Positions 21,777 to 31,152 of a DNA stretch of 64,000 nucleotides are shown here, piece after piece. The notes beneath the pieces were generated by a model, which was given only the letters and a program-made list of their open reading frames with translations, ran no database searches and was not told where the DNA came from. This DNA comes from Jeotgalibacillus sp. R-1-5s-1. GTDB lineage: Bacteria; Bacillota; Bacilli; Bacillales; Jeotgalibacillaceae. Within the stretch, counting starts at the first letter, position 1. Every line of letters begins with the position of its first letter. The position numbers and the translations under genes are program-made. The stretch is from contig NZ_SORW01000002.1 in the NCBI RefSeq assembly GCF_004405105.1, positions 248,001 to 312,000 of the forward strand, in the 5' to 3' direction.

Positions 21777-23033
21777 TTATAAAAAGAATCGTTGGATATC
21801 ATTCCATGTTACAACGATCATCAGAAGCATGAGGAGTGCAAAACCAACAAAGTGCACCATACCTTCCTTCTGGCGGTCTACCGGTTTTCCTCTCAAAGCC
21901 TCAAGTCCGAAAAACATTAGACGTCCGCCGTCGAGTGCAGGTAACGGAAGAAGGTTCATAATACCAAGGTTAATACTTAAAAGACCTGCCCAGTGCATCA
22001 GACTGTAAACACCGAATGCTGCACGCTGTTCAGTTACTTCATAAATACCAACCGGTCCTGCTAAATCATCAATGGAAAACTGTCCAGTAATCAGGTCACC
22101 TAAAGCGTTAAAGATCAATACAGTTGTCGCATATGTTTCCTCTGCCCCAACAGCCACTGCCTTTAACGGCGCTTTTTCAACAGGATTGTAAACACCGATT
22201 CTGCCCATTTCCATGTCACCGGATACAATGGCTTCCGGCGTTACCAGAACTTCTGAAGCTGCTCCATCACGTTCATAAACGATCGTGATTTCTTCTCCCG
22301 GATACTGCTGAACGGTCTGTGTAAGGTCAGTCCACTGACTGATCGACTGCCCTTCGATTTCAACGATACGGTCGCCTTCAAGGAGACCAGCCTCAGCGGC
22401 AGCCCCGCCTTTTACAATATCACCAAGCACCGGTTCGTCAGATGGAATCCCCTGCAACAGCCCGATCAGCGTGAAAATAAGAAACGCAAGAATAAAGTTC
22501 ATTGCAGGACCTGCAAAAATGGTGATAAAACGCTGGCTCAGCTTTTTTGAATTGAACTGGCGATTCCATGGAGCAATTTGTGCTTCCACTCCATCTTCGA
22601 CAAATACAGCTTTGTCCGAAACGGAGAAGGTCTGTAGTTCTTCTTCTCCTTCTTCGTACCCTTTGATAAACAGTTCACGTTCCAGATCCGCCTCTGCAAC
22701 CTCTATTATGCGTAGGTCAGGATAACGGTCTTTATTATTCAATACCATTTTCTCAACGGTTTCGTCACGGTTCAAAACAAGACCTACACGAAATCCGGGT
22801 TTCAGCTCCGTCATCTCCGGGTCTTCCCCGGCCATTCTGACATAACCGCCGATCGGCAGCAGCCGCAGGGTGTATTTTGTCTCTCCCCTTTGGAAAGCTA
22901 AAACTTTCGGCCCCATTCCAATGGCGAACTCACGGCAGAGAATGCCGGCCCGCTTGGCAAACACAAAGTGACCAAGCTCATGGAAAAACACAAGTGCCCC
23001 GAAAATTATGATAAACGCGATGACTGTATTCAT
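21777..23033 (-). CDS. rseP: Site-2 intramembrane zinc protease RasP/RseP
   Basis: Cleaves membrane-bound anti-sigma factors and leftover signal peptides; in B. subtilis it is needed for sigma-W activation. About 418 residues. First membrane segment contains the zinc motif HELGH (residues 18-22), a PDZ domain lies around 190-270 (GAAAEAGLLEGDRIVEIEGQ), and the third zinc-ligand motif PALDGGR sits in the C-terminal membrane region. Start set at 23033 (MNTVIAF) because AAGGTGG is eight bases upstream. Between dxr and proS. Confidence 0.95.
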   Translation of the reverse strand: MNTVIAFIIIFGALVFFHELGHFVFAKRAGILCREFAIGMGPKVLAFQRGETKYTLRLLPIGGYVRMAGEDPEMTELKPGFRVGLVLNRDETVEKMVLNNKDRYPDLRIIEVAEADLERELFIKGYEEGEEELQTFSVSDKAVFVEDGVEAQIAPWNRQFNSKKLSQRFITIFAGPAMNFILAFLIFTLIGLLQGIPSDEPVLGDIVKGGAAAEAGLLEGDRIVEIEGQSISQWTDLTQTVQQYPGEEITIVYERDGAASEVLVTPEAIVSGDMEMGRIGVYNPVEKAPLKAVAVGAEETYATTVLIFNALGDLITGQFSIDDLAGPVGIYEVTEQRAAFGVYSLMHWAGLLSINLGIMNLLPLPALDGGRLMFFGLEALRGKPVDRQKEGMVHFVGFALLMLLMIVVTWNDIQRFFL

Positions 23034-23124
23034 CGTCATAACCACCTTTTTATTTGTTAAATGCACCTTTTACATAAAGGACTTTACATCATTGTAGCAC
23101 GTTCTAAAAAAGTGGGGGAATCTT

Positions 23125-24276
23125 TCAGCTCTTAAATTTCGAAAGAATTCTTGAACGCGTTTCCTTGTCCAGCTCAAAAATCGTCTCTAAATCCGGGTTT
23201 TGAATGACCTGATGAGCCCCCATAGACTCCTCAATCAGGTTTTCAATATCAAGAAATGAAATTTTTTCATTCAGAAACAGTGCAACTGCTGCTTCATTCG
23301 CCGCATTCATCACAGCAGGCATTGACCCTCCTGCCCTTCCCGCTTCATAAGCAAAAGCAAGACAGCGGTAACGCTCCAAATCCATCGTTTCAAAGTGAAG
23401 CTTTCCAATGTCCTCAAGTCTCAGGCGCTTTCCTTTAGGATGCGGCAGCCTGTCAGGATAACTTAGCGCATATTGGATCGGCACTCTCATATCAGGGGTT
23501 CCAAGCTGAGCGATAACGGAACTGTCATGAAATTCCACCATGGAATGGATAATGCTTTCTCTGTGCAGAAGGACATCAATCTGATCGTATGGAAGATCAA
23601 AAAGCCAATGCGCTTCAATGACTTCAAGCCCTTTATTCATCATGCTCGCTGAATCGATCGTAATTTTTGATCCCATACTCCAGTTTGGGTGATTCAGCGC
23701 ATCTTTAACCGTCACATGCTTTAATTCTTCACGGTCCAGGTCACGAAAGCTGCCTCCGGATGCGGTAACAACAAGCCGCTCAATATTTTTGCTGTTTTCT
23801 CCCTGCAGAGCCTGGAAAATAGCTGAGTGCTCGCTGTCAACAGGTAGCAGTGTAACCTCATGCTCTTTTGCAGCTTTCATCACAAGATGTCCTGCTGTCA
23901 CAAGTGTTTCCTTATTGGCAATGGCAATCGTTTTGCCAGCCTCAATGGCTTTCATCGTTGGTCCGAGCCCTACACTTCCCATAACTGCGTTAACAAGGAT
24001 ATCCGCTCTTGGATCAACAGCGGTTGCTTCAAGCCCCTCAGTACCGAAGTACACATCTATTTTTCCTATGTATTCGCTTTTGAGTTTTTCTGCATCCTCC
24101 TCTGTCTGTACAGAGACGAAGAATGGGTTAAACTCTTCAATTATTTTTCTTGCTTCGTTTATGTTCTTTCCAACTGAAAAAGAAGTCAGGGAGAAAGAAT
24201 CCCGATGCTCCCTGATTACATCCAGCGTCTGAAGTCCGATTGAACCGGATGCTCCCATTAAAGAAATTGTTTTCAT
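23125..24276 (-). CDS. dxr: 1-deoxy-D-xylulose 5-phosphate reductoisomerase
   Basis: Second step of the MEP isoprenoid pathway, making MEP with NADPH. 383 residues; N-terminal NADPH motif [13 protein letters not shown], substrate/metal-binding [14 protein letters not shown], catalytic loop [22 protein letters not shown] and the AFHWLF-equivalent EAHWLF. Excellent ribosome site AGGAGG. It sits with uppS and cdsA, so isoprenoid precursor and undecaprenyl carrier synthesis are cotranscribed. Confidence 0.97.
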   Translation of the reverse strand: MKTISLMGASGSIGLQTLDVIREHRDSFSLTSFSVGKNINEARKIIEEFNPFFVSVQTEEDAEKLKSEYIGKIDVYFGTEGLEATAVDPRADILVNAVMGSVGLGPTMKAIEAGKTIAIANKETLVTAGHLVMKAAKEHEVTLLPVDSEHSAIFQALQGENSKNIERLVVTASGGSFRDLDREELKHVTVKDALNHPNWSMGSKITIDSASMMNKGLEVIEAHWLFDLPYDQIDVLLHRESIIHSMVEFHDSSVIAQLGTPDMRVPIQYALSYPDRLPHPKGKRLRLEDIGKLHFETMDLERYRCLAFAYEAGRAGGSMPAVMNAANEAAVALFLNEKISFLDIENLIEESMGAHQVIQNPDLETIFELDKETRSRILSKFKS

Positions 24277-24288
24277 CTTAACCTCCTG

Positions 24289-25077
24289 TTAGATAAGTTG
24301 CAGGATATGCATAAGCGGCAGAACAAATAACAGACTGTCAAAACGGTCCAGCAACCCACCATGACCTGGAAGAATGTTCCCTGAGTCCTTTACCCCGTAA
24401 TGACGTTTTAACGCTGACTCAACAAGGTCACCAATTTGGCCAAATGCAGATAATACAACGGTTGCAAGCAGTAGATACCAAATCGGCGTTCCCAGGGGCG
24501 CAACCAGTGAAAAGATCAGAATCACGACCACTGCACTGATAATGCCACCTACAAAACCTTCAACCGTTTTGTTCGGACTGATATCCGGCCACAATTTCTT
24601 TTTACCCATTGATTTACCGATAAAATATGCACCTGAATCCGTTGTCCAGATAATCAGCAGTGCAAAGACAATCCATAAAAGATCGGCACTTCTCGTTTCT
24701 ATAAAATAGTAAAAACCGATGCCAACATACAGCATGGCGAAAACAGCAAATGCTGCATCATCAAAAGTGAAGCGGTTTTTCTTTAAAACGGTATACACTA
24801 GAAGAAGCAGCACTGATAACAGCGCCATTTCAATTTTTGAATAGTTCAGCATATTCAATACTTCATAATATTCATCCGGCAGAAGAAAAGTCCAGAGCGT
24901 AATCATAGAGATTGCACCTGGAATTGAGCGGAACTGAATCGATCTCATTCTGAGCACTTCATAAAGTGCAATCGTCGCAATTAAGTAAACGCCGATTTCA
25001 AATAAAATGCCCCCGATTAAGACAACCGGTACAAATAATCCAGCGGCAATAAAACCTGTAATAATTCTCTGTTTCAT
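24289..25077 (-). CDS. cdsA: Phosphatidate cytidylyltransferase
   Basis: Integral membrane enzyme forming CDP-diacylglycerol for phospholipid synthesis. 262 residues, about eight membrane segments. The C-terminal family signature is clear: TDSGAYFIGKSMGKKKL, SPNKTVEGFVGG, and GDLVESALKRHYGVKDSG followed by LPGHGGLLDRFDS. Its start overlaps the uppS stop by four bases (ATGA), indicating coupling. Confidence 0.96.
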   Translation of the reverse strand: MKQRIITGFIAAGLFVPVVLIGGILFEIGVYLIATIALYEVLRMRSIQFRSIPGAISMITLWTFLLPDEYYEVLNMLNYSKIEMALLSVLLLLVYTVLKKNRFTFDDAAFAVFAMLYVGIGFYYFIETRSADLLWIVFALLIIWTTDSGAYFIGKSMGKKKLWPDISPNKTVEGFVGGIISAVVVILIFSLVAPLGTPIWYLLLATVVLSAFGQIGDLVESALKRHYGVKDSGNILPGHGGLLDRFDSLLFVLPLMHILQLI

Positions 25078-25868
25078 TGAGATTCCTCACTTTTCAGTCC
25101 GCCAAATCTTCTGGAACGCTTCTGGTAAGATTCAATGGCTTCAATTAAATGTTCTTCGCTGAAATCCGGCCAAAGTACATCAGTGAACCAGAACTCAGCG
25201 TATGCCAGCTGCCAAAGCATAAAATTACTCAGACGAATTTCACCACTCGTTCGAATCATCAGATCCGGATCACCGAGGTGATGTGTCATCATTAATGAAG
25301 AGAACTGCTCATCGTCGAGTTCATCAATGGAGCATTCGCCGTTTTGCACCTTCTCAGCAAAAGACTTTGCTGCCTGGAGGATTTCAGAACGGCTTCCATA
25401 GTTAAGCGCGAAATTCAACACAAGGCCTGTATTGTTTTTAGTCGCTTCAATTGCCTTATCGACCGCTTTTAATGTGTGCTCAGGAATCTGTGAACGTTCA
25501 CCCATCATTTGAACCTGAACGTTTTCTTCCACTAGCTCCGGTAAAAAAGTGCCGAGAAATTCTTCCGGTAACTTCATCAGATAATCCACCTCCATTTTGG
25601 GGCGGATCCAGTTTTCAGTCGAAAAAGCATATAAAGTCAATGCTTTTACGCCAAGCCGATTTGCCAGACGGGTAATCGGCCTCACTGTTTTCATTCCCTC
25701 ATGATGGCCTGCAATGCGGGGAAGAGCCCTTTTGTTCGCCCATCTCCCGTTCCCATCCATAATGATTGCAATATGATCAGGTATTTTATAGGATTTACAC
25801 TCTTCTATTCTTTCATCAAGGGTGTCCGGCTCTTTCGTGGACTTCCATATTTTCATTTTATCGAGCAT
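25074..25868 (-). CDS. uppS: Undecaprenyl diphosphate synthase
   Basis: Cis-prenyltransferase making the C55 lipid carrier for cell wall synthesis. About 264 residues from MLDKMKIWKS. Signature motifs: IMDGNGRWANKRALPRIAGH, LYAFSTENWIRP, and DPDLMIRTSGEIRLSNFMLWQ with the conserved W. Start at 25868 follows GGGGG with normal spacing; the nine upstream codons in the open frame overlap this site. Probably heads a transcript with cdsA-dxr-rseP-proS-polC after the frr terminator. Confidence 0.96.
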   Translation of the reverse strand: MLDKMKIWKSTKEPDTLDERIEECKSYKIPDHIAIIMDGNGRWANKRALPRIAGHHEGMKTVRPITRLANRLGVKALTLYAFSTENWIRPKMEVDYLMKLPEEFLGTFLPELVEENVQVQMMGERSQIPEHTLKAVDKAIEATKNNTGLVLNFALNYGSRSEILQAAKSFAEKVQNGECSIDELDDEQFSSLMMTHHLGDPDLMIRTSGEIRLSNFMLWQLAYAEFWFTDVLWPDFSEEHLIEAIESYQKRSRRFGGLKSEESQ

Positions 25869-25911
25869 TGTACATCCCCCATACTGTAATGGCATAATTC
25901 ATGCTTTTCTT

Positions 25912-25920
25912 ATCATATCA
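25912..25920 (-). promoter_or_regulatory. Candidate extended -10 promoter for uppS
   Basis: TGATATGAT on the minus strand, 43 bp before the uppS start and downstream of the frr terminator. No good -35 is visible, so this rests on the extended -10 and position. Confidence 0.35.
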
Positions 25921-26009
25921 AATATTTCCTGCCACGTGTTATCCATCCCGTGAAAACTGACAGATTTCCGGGTGCTTCATGGGGGTAAATAAATGATACT
26001 CAGAACATT

Positions 26010-26040
26010 AATAAAGCCCCCTACATCGTAGAGGGCTTTT
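26010..26040 (-). terminator. Terminator of frr
   Basis: AAAGCCCTCTAC pairs with GTAGGGGGCTTT (one G-T pair) around a GAT loop, followed by ATTAATG on the minus strand. The gap 25869-26094 otherwise holds only the uppS promoter region. Confidence 0.75.
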
Positions 26041-26094
26041 CTTATCCTATTTGATGACAAAATGGATGTCAAGCTATCCCTTAAAAAGGAATGA

Positions 26095-26652
26095 TTAAAC
26101 CTCCATGATTTCCTGTTCTTTTGCTTTCGCCAGGTCATCGATTTTCACGATATGCTCATCAGTCATTTTCTGAACATCATCGCTGTATCCGCGCAGATCA
26201 TCTTCTGTGATGTCTCCCGCTTTTTCCTGCTTTTTAAGGTCGTCATTTGCGTCACGACGGATATTACGCACCGCCACTTTCGCATCCTCTGCTTCTTTTT
26301 TAACCGTTTTTGCAAGTTCTTTACGGCGCTCTTCAGTCAGAGCAGGAATCATAATACGGATTAAAGTACCATCATTGGCCGGGTTCAGTCCAAGATCTGA
26401 CTTCTGAATCGCTTTTTCGATATCGCCTAATGAAGTCTTATCATAAGGTGTGATTTGAAGAAGTCGGGCTTCTGGTACAGAAATCGAAGCCATCTGGTTA
26501 ATCGGTGTAGGTGCTCCATAATAATCAACCGTAATCTTGTCTAAAAGTGAAGCGCTCGCGCGGCCTGCACGAATCGAAGCCAATTCACGTGAAAAAGCCT
26601 GAATTGCTTTTGTCATTTTCTCTTTTGTCTGATTAATTGTTTCCTGTGCCAT
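26095..26652 (-). CDS. frr: Ribosome recycling factor
   Basis: Splits post-termination ribosomes together with EF-G. 185 residues, the family length, with [20 protein letters not shown] and the helical hairpin [22 protein letters not shown]. It follows pyrH by two bases and is closed by a terminator. Confidence 0.97.
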   Translation of the reverse strand: MAQETINQTKEKMTKAIQAFSRELASIRAGRASASLLDKITVDYYGAPTPINQMASISVPEARLLQITPYDKTSLGDIEKAIQKSDLGLNPANDGTLIRIMIPALTEERRKELAKTVKKEAEDAKVAVRNIRRDANDDLKKQEKAGDITEDDLRGYSDDVQKMTDEHIVKIDDLAKAKEQEIMEV

Positions 26653-26654
26653 TA

Positions 26655-27377
26655 TTATTTCCCCCTAACAATTGTGCCGATGGATTCTCCAAGAGCAGCA
26701 CGTTTAATATTTCCATTCTCCATAATCGAGAATACTATGAGTGGAATGTCGTTGTCCATACATAATGACGAAGCGGTTGAATCCATCACCGCTAAACCGT
26801 CTTTTAATACATCTAAAAATGACAGTTCATCATATTTAACTGCTGCCGGCTCCACTTTCGGGTCAGCGGAATAAACACCGTCAACATTGTTCTTTGCCAT
26901 CAGAATGACTTCTGCTTCAATTTCAGCTGCTCTGAGGGCCGCCGTTGTATCAGTTGAGAAATAAGGATTCCCCGTGCCTGCCGCGAAGATCACAACACGC
27001 TTTTTCTCAAGATGTCGAATGGCTTTTCTGCGAATATAAGGTTCTGCAACCTGACGCATTTCAATTGATGTCTGAACGCGTGTCTGAACGCCAAGGTTTT
27101 CAAGGCTATCCTGCAGGGCCAATGAATTCATCACCGTCGCAAGCATACCCATATAATCAGCAGATGCACGGTCCATGCCCATTTCACTGCCAATCTTACC
27201 ACGCCAGATATTTCCTCCACCTACTACAACCGCTACTTCTACTCCAAGGTCAGATAGTTCTTTAATCTGTTCAGCGACTGATTTAATAATGGGTGGGTGA
27301 ATGCCAAATCCCGCTTCACCTGCCAGTGCTTCTCCACTAAGCTTTAACACCACTCGATTGTATCTTGAATTACTCAT
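26655..27377 (-). CDS. pyrH: UMP kinase
   Basis: Phosphorylates UMP to UDP; bacterial amino-acid-kinase-fold enzyme, usually GTP-activated and UTP-inhibited. 240 residues beginning [20 protein letters not shown]. Conserved [27 protein letters not shown] and [13 protein letters not shown]. The start at 27377 follows GGGAGGATTCT; a 23-codon upstream extension in frame covers the terminator after tsf and is not credible. Coupled with frr. Confidence 0.97.
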   Translation of the reverse strand: MSNSRYNRVVLKLSGEALAGEAGFGIHPPIIKSVAEQIKELSDLGVEVAVVVGGGNIWRGKIGSEMGMDRASADYMGMLATVMNSLALQDSLENLGVQTRVQTSIEMRQVAEPYIRRKAIRHLEKKRVVIFAAGTGNPYFSTDTTAALRAAEIEAEVILMAKNNVDGVYSADPKVEPAAVKYDELSFLDVLKDGLAVMDSTASSLCMDNDIPLIVFSIMENGNIKRAALGESIGTIVRGK

Positions 27378-27406
27378 AGAATCCTCCCGTATGGTTCGTT
27401 TTTTCC

Positions 27407-27434
27407 AAAAAAGAGGGAACACAAAGTGTCCCCG
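27407..27434 (-). terminator. Terminator-like stem between tsf and pyrH
   Basis: GGGGACAC (27426-27433) pairs with GTGTTCCC (27415-27422, one G-T pair) around TTT, followed by TCTTTTTT on the minus strand, 30 bp before the pyrH start. No pyrH promoter is evident afterwards, so it probably works by partial read-through. Confidence 0.75.
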
Positions 27435-27461
27435 CTCATTAATCATGCTGTGTAACAGCTA

Positions 27462-28343
27462 TTACTTTTTAACCTGGCTCATTACTTCGTCAGCGAAGTT
27501 GTCCTGGCGCTTTTCAATTCCTTCTCCAACTTCATAGCGTACGAAATCTGTAAGCTGTGCGCTGTTTGAAGCAAGGAAATCACGTACCTTCTGGTCAGGA
27601 TTCTTAACGAATGGCTGATCAACGATACAAATTTCTTCGAAGTACTTGTTCAAGCGGCCTTCAACCATTTTAGCAACGATATTTTCCGGCTTGCCTTCTT
27701 CAAGTGCCTGTTTTGTAAGGATTTCACGCTCTTTATCAGCCTCTTCCTGAGAAACCTGGTCACGTGAAACGTATTTTGGATTAAGGGCAGCAGCGTGCAT
27801 CGCTACATCTTTTGCCACCTGCTCTTCAGTTGTACCTTCAACAACAGATAGAACGCCGATACGTCCACCCATGTGCAGGTATTCACCGAATACAGCATTC
27901 TCGCCTTTAGTGCGGATTGCAAAGCGGCGAAGGCTGATCTTTTCACCAATTTTACCAACAGCAGCAGTAATGTAATCAGCTACAGTTGATCCATTTGACA
28001 TTGTTGTTTCAAGAGCTGCTTCTGCAGTTTCAGGCTTTGTAGCTAAAAGGTGGTCAGCGATCTCGTTTCCAAGAGACTGGAATCCTTCATTTTTCGCAAC
28101 GAAGTCTGTTTCAGAGTTTAGCTCAAGAATTACTGCGTCATTACCGTTACTCTTGATAAAAGTAAGTCCTTCAGCAGCGATACGGTCTGCTTTTTTAGCA
28201 GCTTTAGCGATTCCTTTTTCACGCAGGAAGTCTACCGCCTGGTCCATGTCACCATTTGTTTCCTGAAGTGCTTTTTTGCAGTCCATCATACCTGCGCCTG
28301 TTTTTTCACGAAGTTCTTTAACCATTTGTGCTGTAATAGCCAT
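27462..28343 (-). CDS. tsf: Elongation factor Ts
   Basis: Nucleotide exchange factor for EF-Tu. 293 residues, family length. N-terminal UBA-like domain with [16 protein letters not shown], then the core with [18 protein letters not shown] (TDFVA contact motif). Preceded by AAGGAGG. It is separated from rpsB by a terminator-like hairpin and from pyrH by another. Confidence 0.98.
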   Translation of the reverse strand: MAITAQMVKELREKTGAGMMDCKKALQETNGDMDQAVDFLREKGIAKAAKKADRIAAEGLTFIKSNGNDAVILELNSETDFVAKNEGFQSLGNEIADHLLATKPETAEAALETTMSNGSTVADYITAAVGKIGEKISLRRFAIRTKGENAVFGEYLHMGGRIGVLSVVEGTTEEQVAKDVAMHAAALNPKYVSRDQVSQEEADKEREILTKQALEEGKPENIVAKMVEGRLNKYFEEICIVDQPFVKNPDQKVRDFLASNSAQLTDFVRYEVGEGIEKRQDNFADEVMSQVKK

Positions 28344-28386
28344 GAATTGTTCCTCCTTGGATTATATAAATTCATTTTATTCCTTT

Positions 28387-28425
28387 AAAAAAGGTGATAA
28401 GGGAAGTTCCCGCTTATCACCTTTT
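28387..28425 (-). terminator. Terminator-like stem between rpsB and tsf
   Basis: Perfect 13-bp stem AAAAGGTGATAAG/CTTATCACCTTTT (28389-28401 with 28413-28425), followed by TTAAAGG on the minus strand, beginning 10 bp after the rpsB stop. It should lower tsf relative to rpsB transcript. Confidence 0.75.
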
Positions 28426-28435
28426 CAGCTATACA

Positions 28436-29152
28436 TTACTCAGCAGCTACTGCTTCTTCTTCCTCTTCTTCAACCTGCTTTGATTCAAGAATCGCATCAG
28501 CCATTTTAGAAGTAAGAAGTTTTACTGCGCGGATTGCATCATCGTTTGCAGGGATTACGTAGTCGATTTCATCCGGATCACAGTTTGTATCAACAATACC
28601 TACGATTGGAATGTTCAGTTTACGTGCTTCCGCAACCGCGATACGCTCTTTGCGTGGGTCGATGATGAATAGTGCATCAGGAAGCTTCTTCATATCTCTG
28701 ATACCGCCAAGGAATTTCACAAGACGCTCATATTCTTTCTTAAGCTGAACGACTTCTTTCTTTGGAAGTACATCGAATGTACCATCTTCTTCCATCTTTT
28801 CGATTTTCTTAAGACGGTTAATACGAAGCTGGATTGTGTCGAAGTTAGTCAGCGTTCCACCTAACCAGCGCTGGTTGATGAAGTGCTGTCCTGCACGTTC
28901 TGCTTCTTCTTTCACTGACTCCTGAGCCTGCTTCTTCGTTCCTACGAAAAGAACTTCTCCGCCGTTAGCAGATACTTCTTTCACGAACTTGTAAGCTTCT
29001 TCTACTTTCTTAACCGTCTTTTGAAGGTCAATAATGTAGATTCCGTTACGCTCTGTGAAGATATACTTCTTCATTTTCGGGTTCCAGCGACGTGTCTGGT
29101 GTCCAAAGTGAACACCTGCTTCAAGCAATTGTTTCATTGAAATAACTGACAT
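28436..29152 (-). CDS. rpsB: Ribosomal protein S2
   Basis: Small-subunit protein, 238 residues with a glutamate-rich tail ([12 protein letters not shown]). Signatures [29 protein letters not shown] and [21 protein letters not shown]. The start follows AAGGAGG. It is driven by the good promoter at 29271-29299 and has a leader of about 110 nt with small stems. Confidence 0.98.
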   Translation of the reverse strand: MSVISMKQLLEAGVHFGHQTRRWNPKMKKYIFTERNGIYIIDLQKTVKKVEEAYKFVKEVSANGGEVLFVGTKKQAQESVKEEAERAGQHFINQRWLGGTLTNFDTIQLRINRLKKIEKMEEDGTFDVLPKKEVVQLKKEYERLVKFLGGIRDMKKLPDALFIIDPRKERIAVAEARKLNIPIVGIVDTNCDPDEIDYVIPANDDAIRAVKLLTSKMADAILESKQVEEEEEEAVAAE

Positions 29153-29270
29153 AGTGTTAGTTCCTCCTTATGGTTTTCTCCTCCGCTCCGGTCATGTTTA
29201 AGTCGAAAACTGCCATTACGGCAGCACCAATTCGCCAAATCACGAAGCGTGTGTATTAACACCGTTAATT

Positions 29271-29299
29271 ACTATACCACACAGCAGAGTCATCAGCAA
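29271..29299 (-). promoter_or_regulatory. Sigma-A promoter of rpsB-tsf with extended -10
   Basis: TTGCTG (29294-29299), 17-base spacer ending TGTGTGG, TATAGT (29271-29276) on the minus strand. It begins five bases past the swrB stop, with no terminator between swrB and rpsB. The leader holds a CTGCC/GGCAG hairpin (GTAAT loop) that might serve S2 autoregulation; I cannot confirm that. Confidence 0.7.
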
Positions 29300-29303
29300 G
29301 CAG

Positions 29304-29795
29304 TTATTTTGCGTTTTGACTGAACTTAATCATCAGTTCCACTTCCGTTTTTCCTTTATTCAGCTTTTTGGCAATGTCAGCGATGCTCAGACCCTGCTGT
29401 TTAAGTAAAACGGCCTGTTCAGCAGGTGTTTTTTCAGCCGGTGCTGTTTCCTGTGGCAGGGATGATTGATAAGAGGACACTGCCATTTTTTTAGCCGTTT
29501 TACTAATGAGTGACCCTGATACTTCCTGCTCCGTCTGCTTCACAGCTTTGGCAGGTTGAACAGCTCCCGTTACAGCCTGCTTTGATTGCAATGTTTCAAA
29601 CTGTTTGAGGAATACCTCGTTTTCTTCTTTTATTTCGAGCAGATAGGCAGTAAAGGTCTGTTCGATTTCATTTAATGCCCGTTCGTGCTGTACTTCCTTG
29701 TCTATGAGCCGGTTCTGCCTCATAAACAGCAGGTAGATGGATAAAAATGCAGCAATGTTAAATAGTAACGATAAAATGAGTAAAAATAAAATCAT
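29304..29795 (-). CDS. swrB: SwrB-like motility/flagellin coupling protein
   Basis: 163-residue protein with an N-terminal membrane segment (about residues 2-24), a coiled coil (about 35-70), a low-complexity linker and a conserved C-terminal helix-turn-helix-like stretch LLKQQGLSIADIAKKLNKGKTEVELMIKF. This matches B. subtilis SwrB (YlxL) in length, layout and position after sigD and before rpsB. SwrB there promotes completion of the flagellar basal body and sigma-D activity. The linker is not conserved, so the assignment rests on the ends and context. Confidence 0.8.
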   Translation of the reverse strand: MILFLLILSLLFNIAAFLSIYLLFMRQNRLIDKEVQHERALNEIEQTFTAYLLEIKEENEVFLKQFETLQSKQAVTGAVQPAKAVKQTEQEVSGSLISKTAKKMAVSSYQSSLPQETAPAEKTPAEQAVLLKQQGLSIADIAKKLNKGKTEVELMIKFSQNAK

Positions 29796-29810
29796 AATGT
29801 CTCCTTATCA

Positions 29811-30125
29811 TCAGCCCGAAAAATCGATTCTTCTTCCTTTAAAAGGATGGTGATCTTTTTGCGACTCATGTTTTTCCTTCACTTCCGGCCTTTCAGTTTC
29901 CTGAGACTGATCAGAAAATTCTTCTGCGCTCTGCTTTTTAAGTTTTGCTTTCTCACTTTCCCCATAGCGGTTTACGGATGCCCGCTTTCGTAAAAGATCC
30001 TTTTCAGCAAGTGCTGCGAGCTGGCTCTGTGTGACTGCATTCTGCTGTTGCTGCTGATCTGCGGATCGCCCGGCTTCAATTGTTTTTGGAATGGACATTT
30101 GTAAACTGATGACTTTAAATGCCAT
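29811..30125 (-). CDS. Uncharacterised 104-residue motility-locus protein
   Basis: I do not recognise a named family. The sequence opens MAFKVISLQMSIPKTIEAGR, passes through a Gln run (QQQQQ near 24-28), a helical charged middle (LRKRASVNRYGESEKAKLKK) and an acidic/polar stretch, and ends HHPFKGRRIDFSG. No membrane segment, signal peptide or cysteine is present. It lies between sigD (30 bp upstream) and swrB (15 bp downstream), a slot empty in B. subtilis, and has a GGGAGCG ribosome site. Small charged proteins ending in a similar Gly-x-x-Ile-Asp pattern occur near flagellar genes in other Firmicutes, from memory. Function unknown. Confidence 0.75.
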   Translation of the reverse strand: MAFKVISLQMSIPKTIEAGRSADQQQQQNAVTQSQLAALAEKDLLRKRASVNRYGESEKAKLKKQSAEEFSDQSQETERPEVKEKHESQKDHHPFKGRRIDFSG

Positions 30126-30155
30126 ACAGCACGCTCCCTTTCAAAACGCTCCTCC

Positions 30156-30923
30156 TCAGGATTGGTATTCGGCAGCGAGGAGCTTTCTCAGTTTAAACAG
30201 ACATTTTGAATGAATCTGGGAAATTCGTGATGTTGATAAATTCATGACCTCTCCAATTTCAGTGAGGGTAAGCTCTTCTGTGTAGAAAAGGCTGATGACC
30301 AGCTGTTCCTTTTCATTCAATTGACCAATCTTTTGTGCCAGATCTTCAATCAGTTCATTTTTCACGAGCTGATCTTCCGGCAGCACTGAATTACGGTCTT
30401 TAATTGTAAAAGCAGCTGTTTCACCGTCTTCTTCCGTGGCATGCTCGTCCATCGAGAGAACGTTGGCAAACAAATGCTCCTGTGTGATCTGATAAACCTC
30501 TTCAACCGGAACGTCCAGTGCAGCAGCTACTTCATCCGGTTCCACATGACGAAGTGATTTCTGCTCCAGCTCTTCAATCACTGATTCAACTTTTTTAGCT
30601 TTTTCCCGTGCCGACCTTGGCATCCAGTCTTCTTTTCGCAATCCGTCAATGATGGCACCGCGGATTCTGAAGGAAGCATACGTATCAAATTTCAGATCCC
30701 TGGCCGGATCAAATTTTTGTAGTGCATCCAGCAGTCCCATCAAGCCCAGACTTTTGATATCATCACGTGAAACATTTTTCGGAAGACCGGCACTGATACG
30801 CTGTACATGATATTGCACCAATGGCATGTATCGCTGAACGAGCATATCACCAGCATATGCATCTCTGGAGGCTGTCCACATCTGCCAATAATGTTTTTCA
30901 AGATCTGTCGCTGCCTGACTCAT
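30156..30923 (-). CDS. sigD: RNA polymerase sigma factor SigD (FliA type)
   Basis: Sigma factor for flagellin, autolysin and chemotaxis-receptor genes. 255 residues; region 2 includes DIKSLGLMGLLDALQKFDP and FRIRGAIIDGLRKEDW, region 4.2 ELTLTEIGEVMNLSTSRISQIHSK. In B. subtilis sigD is cotranscribed near the end of the fla/che operon; here it is separated from cheD by a terminator (31084-31112) and preceded by an extended -10 element (30960-30968). Ribosome site AAAGGAGG. Confidence 0.97.
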   Translation of the reverse strand: MSQAATDLEKHYWQMWTASRDAYAGDMLVQRYMPLVQYHVQRISAGLPKNVSRDDIKSLGLMGLLDALQKFDPARDLKFDTYASFRIRGAIIDGLRKEDWMPRSAREKAKKVESVIEELEQKSLRHVEPDEVAAALDVPVEEVYQITQEHLFANVLSMDEHATEEDGETAAFTIKDRNSVLPEDQLVKNELIEDLAQKIGQLNEKEQLVISLFYTEELTLTEIGEVMNLSTSRISQIHSKCLFKLRKLLAAEYQS

Positions 30924-30959
30924 GGGGATCCTCCTTTAGACTGATAATATATACTTTCC

Positions 30960-30968
30960 ATTATATCA
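30960..30968 (-). promoter_or_regulatory. Extended -10 promoter for sigD
   Basis: TGATATAAT, a perfect TGn plus TATAAT, on the minus strand 37 bp before the sigD start. The -35 is poor (CTGAAC/TGAACA at 19-20 bases), which an extended -10 tolerates. A run of seven A (30998-31004, T on the minus strand) lies upstream without a clear stem. Confidence 0.6.
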
Positions 30969-31083
30969 AAAGGAGTATGACTTGTGTTCAGGCATTTAAA
31001 AAAAGAGACTGGTTCTAAAGACCTCAAATAACCATTTATCGAGACCGTTTCACCAGCTTCCCTGAAGCGTTTTACGGATGATA

Positions 31084-31112
31084 TAAAAAAACAGACCCAT
31101 ATTGAGTCTGCT
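31084..31112 (-). terminator. Terminator after cheD, end of the fla/che operon
   Basis: CAGACTC (31104-31110) pairs with GGGTCTG (31092-31098, one G-T pair), followed by TTTTTTTATAT on the minus strand, 40 bp past the cheD stop. The rest of the 31024-31083 gap shows only a small GCTTC/GAAGC stem. Confidence 0.8.
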
Positions 31113-31152
31113 TTTCAAATGATGGCGCTGATGATTCATAACAAAAGCACCA

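Noticed and set aside
23789-24232. 147-codon plus-strand open frame
   Set aside because: Antisense shadow of dxr; the dxr protein is complete with all motifs.
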